Assembly: GCA_041577935.1 (NCBI GenBank) | Contig: JBFGIA010000054.1 | Coordinates: 1-16,044 of the forward strand | Reading direction: 5' to 3' | DNA: 16,044 nucleotides | Origin: CAMYLR01 sp041577935 | GTDB lineage: Bacteria > Gemmatimonadota > Gemmatimonadetes > JACCXV01 > JAHWKZ01 | Part shown: piece after piece, positions 1-6,212 of the stretch | Position numbering within the stretch: position 1 is the stretch's first letter | Layout: each line of letters starts with the position of its first letter | Made by a program: the position numbers and the translations under genes | The notes under the pieces: model-generated | What the model was told of the DNA's origin: nothing | Seen by the model: only the letters and a program-made list of their open reading frames with translations | Database searches by the model: none

Positions 1-100
1 GAGATCGATCACGACGCCCCCCCGGTGGCGTTGTAGGTTGTGCGGCTTCTTGTGGAAACTAGCCGTGGCAGGCTTGTGAAGCCCGCGGACCGAGAGTGGA
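1..100. other. Unassigned left edge
   Basis: No gene can be supported here. The forward frame starting at base 1 closes at a TAG at 34-36, so the first ~33 bases could be the last 11 codons of an upstream gene, but there is too little to judge. I see no convincing promoter hexamers for the following gene. The purine-rich GAGTGGA just before 101 is a weak ribosome binding site for that gene. Confidence 0.3.
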
Positions 101-820
101 GTGAACCTGATGCGCAGCCTGGTTTTTTGGTTTTTGTTTCCGTTTGTGATACCGCAGGCGATCAAGGTCCGCAGGAACGCGCCGAGGTTCGAAGACGCGG
201 CCGGACCGCACGAGGGCACGGTCGGTGACGGGCGCGAGTATCGACTCCTGGCGATCGGCGACTCGATCATATCCGGCGTCGGAGCGTCACAACTTTCGAA
301 GGCGCTCGTCGGCCAGACAGCGCTGGCGTTGGCGGAAGCGCTGGATTGCAAGGTCACGTGGACCGCGCGTGGGCGGACCGGAGCGGACTCAAGTGAGATT
401 CTCGACGACATCCGCTCGCGAGGCTTCGGGGCCGAAACCGACTTCATCGTCCTCTCCGTGGGCGTCAACGACATCACGTCGCTGGCTACGCTCTCGAGTT
501 GGAAACGGAACCTCGCCAAGCTGCTGCGGTTGGCGATCGCGCACGCGCCGGAGGCGGTCATTGTCGTGAACGGTATTCCGCCGCTGGGGGGGTTCCCGCT
601 GTTACCGCAACCGATGCGCGCGGTTTTCGGGCTGCGCGCCCGGTCGTTTGACGCTGTCGCCCGACGAGTTGTCACAACGTTCCAACAAGCGGTGTACCTG
701 CCGGTGGAGTTTGATGCGCAACCCGAGTATTTCGCACCCGATGGGTATCACCCGTCGGAGGCCAGCTACCGGGTTTTCGGTCAGGCGGTCGCGGCGCGGA
801 TTCTCGATAAGCTGCGCTGA
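101..820 (+). CDS. SGNH/GDSL-family hydrolase (lipase/esterase-like), membrane-anchored or exported
   Basis: This is a 239-residue serine hydrolase of the SGNH/GDSL superfamily, which typically cleaves acyl or acetyl esters of lipids or sugars. The nucleophile block is GDS at residues 53-55 (Ser55). The block II glycine is probably Gly94 in RTGADS. Block III is GVND at 121-124 (Asn123). The C-terminal dyad is DGYHP at 214-218 (Asp214, His217). Residues 5-22 are strongly hydrophobic and followed by KVRR, so the protein probably has an N-terminal anchor or uncleaved signal and acts at the membrane or periplasm. The start used is GTG at 101; an in-frame ATG at 110 is the alternative and would remove three residues. 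The 79-base gap to the next gene and the unrelated function argue that it is not part of the downstream operon. The substrate cannot be told from sequence. Confidence 0.85.
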   Translation: MNLMRSLVFWFLFPFVIPQAIKVRRNAPRFEDAAGPHEGTVGDGREYRLLAIGDSIISGVGASQLSKALVGQTALALAEALDCKVTWTARGRTGADSSEILDDIRSRGFGAETDFIVLSVGVNDITSLATLSSWKRNLAKLLRLAIAHAPEAVIVVNGIPPLGGFPLLPQPMRAVFGLRARSFDAVARRVVTTFQQAVYLPVEFDAQPEYFAPDGYHPSEASYRVFGQAVAARILDKLR

Positions 821-887
821 TATCGCCGACAACCCGACGAAGTTCCCCTCCCAACTAGCGATCAGACCGATCATCGCGTGCGTATCG

Positions 888-900
888 TATACTTGGCGCA
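888..900 (+). promoter_or_regulatory. Possible leaderless promoter (-10 TATACT) of the methyltransferase gene
   Basis: TATACT at 888-893 matches five of six bases of the sigma-70 -10 consensus. The gene's ATG begins at 900, where transcription from such a -10 would be expected to start. No Shine-Dalgarno sequence lies in front of this ATG. I could not find a convincing -35 element 16-18 bases upstream. This fits a leaderless mRNA but is an inference from spacing alone. Confidence 0.4.
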
Positions 901-1349
901 TGCGACAGGTTCTCCGTCCGCCGCGGCTTGCGATCCTCTACCTGCTTATCGCGTGGGTCGTGGATTACGTCCTGTCGAGTCCAGCGGTGATGTCGATCGG
1001 GTACCGTTTCTGGCTGAGCCTGGCGATCGTCGCGGCCGGGGTATGGCTTTCATACCGTACGGTGAAGCTGTTCGAACGCGTCGGGACGACCCACAAGCTG
1101 GCCGGCGAGAGCACCGCGCTCGTCATCGAGGGGCCGTTTCGGTGGAGCCGCAACCCGATGTACGTGGGTCTCACGCTGATCGTGCTCGGGATCGCAATCT
1201 ACGCTGGATCGGTACCCTTTCTGCTGGTTCCGGTGGTGTTTTTTCTGACCCTGAACTTCGGGTTCGTCCCGTGGGAGGAGCGGCGGCTCGAGGCGACGTT
1301 CGGCGACCCGTACCGGGCTTATCGGCAGCGCGTTCGGCGCTGGCTCTGA
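900..1349 (+). CDS. Isoprenylcysteine carboxyl methyltransferase (ICMT)/phospholipid methyltransferase-like integral membrane protein
   Basis: This 149-residue protein belongs to the ICMT/PEMT-like family of small membrane SAM-dependent methyltransferases. The N-terminal half has two hydrophobic segments (about 9-27 and 34-52). The signature GPFRWSRNPMYVG at 78-90 comes next, followed by two more hydrophobic stretches (about 90-122). The C-terminal cofactor-side motif is EERRLEATFGDPYRAY at 126-141. Length and motif order are normal for the bacterial family, whose substrates are mostly unknown. The ATG at 900 is chosen because the family's hydrophobic N-terminus begins there and a -10-like TATACT sits seven bases upstream; the reading frame is open further upstream, overlapping the hydrolase gene, but that part has no family similarity. 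It stands alone between the hydrolase and the large operon. Confidence 0.85.
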   Translation: MRQVLRPPRLAILYLLIAWVVDYVLSSPAVMSIGYRFWLSLAIVAAGVWLSYRTVKLFERVGTTHKLAGESTALVIEGPFRWSRNPMYVGLTLIVLGIAIYAGSVPFLLVPVVFFLTLNFGFVPWEERRLEATFGDPYRAYRQRVRRWL

Positions 1350-1365
1350 ATCGGTCGCAGGTTGA

Positions 1366-1388
1366 AGGGAAATCCCCTACACGTTTTT
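1366..1388 (+). terminator. Weak terminator-like hairpin after the methyltransferase gene
   Basis: AGGG at 1366-1369 can pair with CCCT at 1375-1378 across a 5-base loop, and a run of five T follows at 1384-1388. The 4-bp stem and the six bases separating it from the T run make it a poor intrinsic terminator. It is listed because it lies at the end of a gene, ahead of an operon that needs its own promoter. Confidence 0.2.
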
Positions 1389-1407
1389 AGTGCTCCTCCC
1401 TGCTTTC

Positions 1408-1436
1408 TTGGACCCCGCATAACCGGTAGCATTAAT
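1408..1436 (+). promoter_or_regulatory. Candidate sigma-70-like promoter of the kor-rnf operon
   Basis: In the 124-base gap before korA the sequence becomes locally AT-rich. TTGGAC at 1408-1413 and ATTAAT at 1431-1436 are 17 bases apart. They match the -35 and -10 consensus at three and four of six positions. This would leave an untranslated leader of about 30 bases before the GTG at 1474. The match is modest, and other hexamers near 1427-1450 could serve. No operator palindrome or riboswitch-like structure was recognised. Confidence 0.3.
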
Positions 1437-1473
1437 AGATGAGAATACATCTTGCGTGTAGTCTGCGTGGACG

Positions 1474-3396
1474 GTGACGACCAAAGCGCAAACCGAGACC
1501 GCGCGCGCCGTTTCTAGCGATAGCGGCGAGCCGCGTTACCAAGTCTTCGAGGTCCCCGAGCACACGGTCGAGATCGTGTCCGATTCGGGAGAAGGCGCGC
1601 AGAAGTGCGGGCAGATCTTGGGCGCGGTAACGGCCAAGATGGGGAACGGTGTCTGGACGGTCGAAATTATCCCCGCCGAAATCGAACCACCGCCTCGCAG
1701 CCCGGCCGGTGGGAGTGGCAACCGCGTGCGGATCGGTTCCAAGCCGGTGACAAACTGGGGTGACGAGACGCAGCTCATGGTGGCGTTCAACGAGCAAGTC
1801 CTGCTCGGCCGCCATCACTTGAACGCGCTCGCCGATGATGCCACGATCCTGCTCGAGAACATCTGGGCCGACCACCCCGACGAGACGATTCGAAGCGCAT
1901 GGCAAGAAGCACAGCGCGAGTTCGAAAAGACGAACTACCGGATTATCGAAGTTCCCATGCAGGAGCAGTGTTTGACCGTCGTCGAGGATCCACGTCGTGG
2001 CAAGAACATGTTCGTGCTGGGCATGTTGGCCTGGATTTACGATCGCGATCTCGATCTGTGCCGCGATCAGATCGCGCGCGCGTTTCGCAAGAAGTCGGAA
2101 GAGATCTATAAGCGCAACGTCGAGTTGCTCGACCTAGGGTACGGCTGGGCCGAGGAGAACCTCGATTTCCGGATAAGTATTCCAGCCCAACCGACGACCG
2201 AACCGATGGTGGTCATGAACGGCAACGAAGCGATTGCGCTGGGTGCGATCGCCGCCGGGATGGAGTTGGCGGCGATGTACCCGATCACGCCGGCGACGTC
2301 GGCGTCGCACGAACTCGGCGATGTGTTCGAAAAGTTTGGTGGCGTAGTGCACCAGGCCGAAGACGAGATCGCCGCTGCCGGGGTCGCGATCGGCGCGTCG
2401 TACGCGGGTAAGGTCGCGTACACGATCACATCAGGCCCCGGACTGGCGCTAAAGACCGAGTTCCTGGGCCTGGCCGTCATGACCGAGGTGCCGTTGGTGG
2501 TGGTCGACGTGCAGCGCGGCGGACCCAGTACCGGGTTGCCGACAAAGGTCGAACAGTCGGACCTGTTGGCGGCGATCTTTGGTCAGCCGGGCGATGCGCC
2601 GCACGTCGTCATCGCGCCGGCCACTATAGAGGAATGCTTTCACGTCATGGTTACGGCGCGCCGCATCGCGGAGACGTTTCGCACCGTGGTCATCGTCCTG
2701 TCGGATGCCAACCTGGCGACCGGAGTACAACCGTATCGGCGCCCCGAGCTCGATCCCGCATGGGTGGCGGCGCCACCCGACCTGAGCCCGGTCCCTGAAG
2801 GGTTAAAACCCTACGAGTGGGACGAGACAACGGGGTTGTCGCGACGGTTGGTACCCGGTCAGCCGGGCGGCATGCACACTCTCACCGGGTTGGCACACGA
2901 CGAGTCGAGCCGGGTTGCCTACAGCTCGGCGGTGCATCAGCGCTCTTCGACGATGCGAAGCCGCAAGATCGCGGTGCTGCAGAGTACACTCGAGCCGCCG
3001 CAGGTGTACGGTGACGACACCGGCGAGCTGTTGGTCGTCGGGTGGGGCAGCACCAAGGGCGCGATCGAAGAAGCGATCGATCGTCTGCGCGCTGAAGGGA
3101 TGAGCGTCTCGTCGCTTCACCTGAGCTTCCTCTCCCCGCTCGAGCCAGGTCTCAGTGAGATCTTCGGTCGGTTCGAGAAGGTGATGACGATCGAAATCAA
3201 CTACAGCGACGACCCAGACGCGCCGTACATCAATGATGAGAACCGCCGCCGTGGACAGTTGGCGTGGCTGCTCCGGGCGCAGACACTTTTTGACATCGAT
3301 TGCTGGACGCGCGTGCTCGGCGAGCCGCTGCGGCCGAGGGCGATCGCGCGAGCGATCCGAGAACGAATGGAAACGGGGGAAGGAGATACAGCGTGA
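1474..3396 (+). CDS. korA: 2-oxoacid (probably 2-oxoglutarate):ferredoxin oxidoreductase, fused gamma-alpha subunit
   Basis: This 640-residue subunit works with KorB to convert a 2-oxoacid + CoA to acyl-CoA + CO2 with reduction of ferredoxin. Residues about 31-220 are the gamma (CoA-contacting) domain, opening with SDSGEGAQKCGQ at 36-47. Residues about 245-440 are the alpha pyrimidine-binding domain with YPITPATS at 269-276, the family's substrate/TPP motif. The remainder is the transketolase C-terminal-like domain, with LLVVGWGS near residue 515. Gamma-alpha fusion and length match two-subunit KorAB enzymes such as the mycobacterial one. GTG at 1474 is the only start after an in-frame stop at 1459, and its ribosome binding site is weak. 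2-Oxoglutarate is the likeliest substrate from family resemblance, but other 2-oxoacids cannot be excluded. It is the first gene of the operon and overlaps korB by four bases. Confidence 0.92.
   Translation: MTTKAQTETARAVSSDSGEPRYQVFEVPEHTVEIVSDSGEGAQKCGQILGAVTAKMGNGVWTVEIIPAEIEPPPRSPAGGSGNRVRIGSKPVTNWGDETQLMVAFNEQVLLGRHHLNALADDATILLENIWADHPDETIRSAWQEAQREFEKTNYRIIEVPMQEQCLTVVEDPRRGKNMFVLGMLAWIYDRDLDLCRDQIARAFRKKSEEIYKRNVELLDLGYGWAEENLDFRISIPAQPTTEPMVVMNGNEAIALGAIAAGMELAAMYPITPATSASHELGDVFEKFGGVVHQAEDEIAAAGVAIGASYAGKVAYTITSGPGLALKTEFLGLAVMTEVPLVVVDVQRGGPSTGLPTKVEQSDLLAAIFGQPGDAPHVVIAPATIEECFHVMVTARRIAETFRTVVIVLSDANLATGVQPYRRPELDPAWVAAPPDLSPVPEGLKPYEWDETTGLSRRLVPGQPGGMHTLTGLAHDESSRVAYSSAVHQRSSTMRSRKIAVLQSTLEPPQVYGDDTGELLVVGWGSTKGAIEEAIDRLRAEGMSVSSLHLSFLSPLEPGLSEIFGRFEKVMTIEINYSDDPDAPYINDENRRRGQLAWLLRAQTLFDIDCWTRVLGEPLRPRAIARAIRERMETGEGDTA
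3380..3395 (+). promoter_or_regulatory. Strong ribosome binding site fixing the korB start
   Basis: AAGGAG at 3380-3385 lies seven bases before the GTG at 3393. This selects that GTG as the korB start, although the frame is open further upstream inside korA. The start overlaps the korA stop as GTGA. Confidence 0.8.
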
Positions 3397-4346
3397 CGAT
3401 CCCAGTCAATTCGCTTTTGCAGTGTGCGCTCGATGACGATCGGGTGTTCGAACGCGCCGATTACGAGGGACCGGTCGCTCGTTGGTGTCCGGGTTGCGGC
3501 GATCATTCGGTCCTGGCGGCCACGCAACGACTGTTGGCGGACGAGCAACTGGAGCCAGAGACGACGGTGTTTGTCTCTGGGATCGGATGCTCGAGTCGGT
3601 TCCCGCACTACCTAAAGACGTACGGTTTCCACGGCCTTCACGGTCGCGCACTGCCGGTCGCTACCGGGATCAAACTGCATCGGCCCGACCTCGACGTGTT
3701 CGTCGTCATGGGCGACGGTGACTGCACGTCGATCGGTGCTGGGCACTGGGTTCATGTCACCCGCTACAACATCGACATGGTGGCGTTGATGCTCGACAAC
3801 AACATCTACGGGCTGACCAAGAACCAGACTTCGCCCACGACGCCGCAGGGCTATCCGAGCAACACGCAGCCGCGAGGCAGCTGGTTGCCGGCGCTCAACC
3901 CGGTCGAGGCGACGTTGGGGATCACCAACGCGTCGTTCGTGGCCCAGACCGCGGAGTGGATTCCGCCGCATCTTTTTGCCACCATCAAGGCGGCGTACCA
4001 CCACGAGGGCTTCGCGTTTGTGCGGATTCTCCAGCGCTGCCCCAAGTACACCGCTCCGTTGTTCGAAGAGGGACTCAAGAACCCCGATTCGATCGAGCTG
4101 TTGGTGCACGAAGACGGGGTCATGGTCGACGGGCTCGAGAATATCTACAAGAACCAGGTGCGACACGATCCGAGCGATATCCACGCCGCTCGTCGGTTGG
4201 CCGAAGTCGACGGACATACGCGGCTCGGAGTCTTCTTCCGCGACGAGTCGCGTCCGCGGTACGAAGAGATTCGCCACCTACCATCGATCACCGCCGAGGA
4301 GAAGGTCGCGCGCCTGTCGGAGGAGTTGGATCTGCATGCCGTCTGA
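3393..4346 (+). CDS. korB: 2-oxoacid (probably 2-oxoglutarate):ferredoxin oxidoreductase, beta subunit
   Basis: This 317-residue TPP- and [4Fe-4S]-binding catalytic partner of KorA has the usual family size. Cluster ligands visible by family comparison are Cys32 and Cys35 in WCPGCGDH, Cys66 in GIGCSS and Cys216 in QRCPKY. The thiamine diphosphate/Mg motif starts at GDGD 107-110 and ends with NNIYGLTKNQTSPTT at 136-150. The YGLTKNQTSPTT stretch is typical of KorB-type enzymes and supports 2-oxoglutarate over pyruvate. The subunit carries a single cluster and no ferredoxin-like insert, so electrons must pass to a separate acceptor. Its end overlaps the next gene by 11 bases, which indicates translational coupling. 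Confidence 0.93.
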   Translation: MTIPVNSLLQCALDDDRVFERADYEGPVARWCPGCGDHSVLAATQRLLADEQLEPETTVFVSGIGCSSRFPHYLKTYGFHGLHGRALPVATGIKLHRPDLDVFVVMGDGDCTSIGAGHWVHVTRYNIDMVALMLDNNIYGLTKNQTSPTTPQGYPSNTQPRGSWLPALNPVEATLGITNASFVAQTAEWIPPHLFATIKAAYHHEGFAFVRILQRCPKYTAPLFEEGLKNPDSIELLVHEDGVMVDGLENIYKNQVRHDPSDIHAARRLAEVDGHTRLGVFFRDESRPRYEEIRHLPSITAEEKVARLSEELDLHAV

Positions 4347-5364
4347 CGAACGGATCGAGCGAGCGCTTTTGGCGTTCGAACCGTCACGGGTCGCGTTCCA
4401 GTCCGCGATCGCGACCACGATCGGTGAGCTCGACGCGATGCTCGCGGCCAGAACCGCCGGTGAGGGCGACGCAGCCCAGCGGACGGCGTCCGAGTTGGGC
4501 CGCTTCGCCTCTGGACACATCGATGCGCAGCGGTTCGCCGCGCTCGTGGCCGAGAAGCCGCGGTTGGACCCGGTGGCGGCCGAGGCAGTCGGTCGGGCGC
4601 GGCGCGTGTTGAGCGAGATCGAATCCCGGCAGCCGGCCGATTATTGCATTCGCGTTGTGTCGGGAGATGACCTGGTGGCGAAGGTCGCTGCGGCGTGGGC
4701 CGATTTTGGGCGTGTGTTCGGGACCGCGCGGCTGGTCGAAGCTGCGCGCAAAGGCCAGTACCGCTTGCCCGTTCACGAGCCGTTGATGGCGTCGTTCCCG
4801 TTCCCGCAATGGAACCGCGCCGAGCGAGCTCTGACGCCGCCCTTGATCGTCGACATCGACGGCGACGCGTTGCAAGTCGACGGCTTGGCCAAGTTTCTCG
4901 ACGGTGCGGCCAAGATCGTGCTGCTGGTGCGCGGCGATTCACCGCCGGCGCCGCTGGCGCGGATGGTGAGCCCGGGCGTGTTCATCGCGCAGACCGCTGA
5001 TATCGATGCACTCGATGGGGTGCGCGAAACGCCGGGGCCCGCGATGATCGCGCTGGTAAACGATTCGGCGGCCCGATTCGTCCATGATCCTACGAACGGA
5101 CCGACGCTCGCCGATCGGCTTTCGGTCGACTACGTGCCCGAGGATGACCCACGTGTTGCGCGTGGCCCGATCTCCGCCTTTCGACAAGCCGAGGATCTGG
5201 GCCATCTGCGGACCTTGATCGCGATGGCAGCGGGCGAGACGGTGACGCCGGCCGCCGCGGTTGGTGGCACCAACGGCGACGAGGCGTCGGCCGGGCCGGC
5301 CGATCGACTCGCCGCGTGGCTGCTCCAGCAGGCCGACATACCAACCGAGGAGACGCCGTCTTGA
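4336..5364 (+). CDS. Protein of unknown function encoded between korB and rnfB
   Basis: I do not recognise this 342-residue protein. It starts at ATG 4336, ten bases after a GGAGGAG ribosome binding site at 4319-4325, overlaps korB by 11 bases and overlaps rnfB by four. It appears soluble, with no signal peptide or membrane segment. It has only one cysteine (Cys104), so it should not carry a Fe-S cluster of its own. Residues 1-135 look mostly alpha-helical and rich in Ala, Arg and Glu. Residues about 165-250 alternate hydrophobic strands (PLIVDID, KIVLLVRG, AMIALVND) with helices, as in a Rossmann-like alpha/beta fold, but no nucleotide-binding glycine loop is evident. Residues 300-325 are a low-complexity Gly/Ala/Thr linker before a short C-terminal helix. 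Its position suggests a structural, assembly or regulatory partner of the oxidoreductases or Rnf; this is inference from context only. Confidence 0.8.
   Translation: MPSDERIERALLAFEPSRVAFQSAIATTIGELDAMLAARTAGEGDAAQRTASELGRFASGHIDAQRFAALVAEKPRLDPVAAEAVGRARRVLSEIESRQPADYCIRVVSGDDLVAKVAAAWADFGRVFGTARLVEAARKGQYRLPVHEPLMASFPFPQWNRAERALTPPLIVDIDGDALQVDGLAKFLDGAAKIVLLVRGDSPPAPLARMVSPGVFIAQTADIDALDGVRETPGPAMIALVNDSAARFVHDPTNGPTLADRLSVDYVPEDDPRVARGPISAFRQAEDLGHLRTLIAMAAGETVTPAAAVGGTNGDEASAGPADRLAAWLLQQADIPTEETPS
5347..5363 (+). promoter_or_regulatory. Ribosome binding site selecting a TTG start for rnfB
   Basis: GAGGAG at 5347-5352 is eight bases upstream of TTG at 5361. That TTG overlaps the preceding stop codon as TTGA, the same arrangement as the operon's other junctions. 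This favours TTG over an in-frame ATG at 5388, which would cut off part of the N-terminal membrane helix. Confidence 0.75.
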
Positions 5365-6212
5365 ACCCAGAGACGATCCTCGGCTCGATGGCGATTCTGG
5401 GTGGCGTCGGCCTTACGTTCGGTCTCCTGATCGCGCTGGCGCACCGCAAGTTGGCGGTGTGGGAAGATCCGCGCCTCGATGTCGTCAGTGACATGTTGCC
5501 GGGTACGAATTGTGGTGCGTGTGGCCTTGGTGGGTGCCGCGCCTTCGCCGAAGCCGCGATCAAGGGCGATATCGAGCCCGCCAAGTGCACGACGATGGGA
5601 CAGGAAGAGCGACAGGACGTGGCCCAGTACCTGGGCATCGAAGCCGGTGAGGCGGTCGCGCTCGTGGCGCGGTTGCTGTGCGCCGGCGGCTCGGATGTAG
5701 CACCCAGTAAGGCAGATTACTTTGGCGTCGAAAGCTGTGGCGCGGCGGTGGCGGTCGGTGGTGGCGGCAAAGCGTGTGCATGGGGTTGCGTGGGGCTGGC
5801 CGATTGCGCTGTGGTTTGCGATTTCGATGCGATCTATATGAATGATGTCGATCTGCCGGTGGTGGATCTCGACAACTGTACCGCGTGCGGAGATTGCGTG
5901 GATGCGTGTCCGCTGGACCTGTTTGTTATCATGCCGGTTGAACACCACCTCCTCGTGCAATGCCGTAACTTGCTCGAGGGCGACGCGGCGACCGACGTGT
6001 GTTCGGTGGCGTGCAACGCTTGCGAGCGGTGTGTCATGGACGCCGCCCCCGGATTGATCGAGATGCAATCCGGTCTGGCGGTTGTCGATTACGACAAGAT
6101 CGATCTCGCCGAACCGGCGGTGATCGGTCGCTGCCCGACCGGATCGATCGTGTGGGTCGAGGGCGCGCAGTTCCCATCGGAGCGTGAAACAGCAGAGAGC
6201 ATGGTGGCATGA
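5361..6212 (+). CDS. rnfB: Rnf complex subunit RnfB, multi-cluster Fe-S protein
   Basis: RnfB is the electron entry subunit of the Rnf complex (ferredoxin:NAD+ oxidoreductase). Residues about 5-27 form one membrane anchor. The hallmark Fe-S domain follows, with Cys51, Cys54, Cys59 and Cys76 in NCGACGLGGC plus a distal Cys. Next comes the long-form RnfB ferredoxin region: Cys107, Cys126, Cys139, Cys143, Cys149 and Cys153 (ending CDFDAI), then Cys173, Cys176, Cys179 and Cys183 (CTACGDCVDACP). The last ferredoxin-like segment has Cys214, Cys218, Cys221, Cys224 and Cys258 but lacks several expected cysteines, for example Ala228 where a CP cysteine is usual. It therefore probably binds one cluster instead of two. 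At 283 residues it is shorter than long clostridial RnfB. The start is TTG 5361. It is unusual in being separated from rnfC by the PFOR-like gene. Confidence 0.93.
   Translation: MNPETILGSMAILGGVGLTFGLLIALAHRKLAVWEDPRLDVVSDMLPGTNCGACGLGGCRAFAEAAIKGDIEPAKCTTMGQEERQDVAQYLGIEAGEAVALVARLLCAGGSDVAPSKADYFGVESCGAAVAVGGGGKACAWGCVGLADCAVVCDFDAIYMNDVDLPVVDLDNCTACGDCVDACPLDLFVIMPVEHHLLVQCRNLLEGDAATDVCSVACNACERCVMDAAPGLIEMQSGLAVVDYDKIDLAEPAVIGRCPTGSIVWVEGAQFPSERETAESMVA

Noticed and set aside
40..228. Short plus-strand open frame at the left edge
   Set aside because: Mostly out-of-frame with the hydrolase gene that it overlaps, Arg-rich, no motif.
1..1020. GATC-rich sequence, including one GCGATCGC octamer near 535, resembling the cyanobacterial HIP1 repeat
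   Set aside because: By hand count GATC occurs about ten times in the first 1020 bases, above roughly four expected, but it appears mainly within Ile/Asp/Arg codon combinations. The octamer itself was seen only once in this stretch, so I treat it as codon bias and not as a repeat family.
1438..1451. Small inverted repeat GATG...CATC before korA as a possible operator
   Set aside because: A 4-base arm with a 6-base spacer is expected by chance; no second copy is seen.
1474..3396. KorA as a possible PorA/indolepyruvate oxidoreductase subunit
   Set aside because: The gamma-alpha fusion and the adjacent KorB with YGLTKNQTSPTT favour the two-subunit 2-oxoglutarate type; IorA-type enzymes have a different order with the TPP domain on the large subunit.
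5130..6068. 312-codon minus-strand open frame over rnfB
   Set aside because: His/Arg/Ala-rich antisense shadow; rnfB on the plus strand has unambiguous Fe-S motifs.
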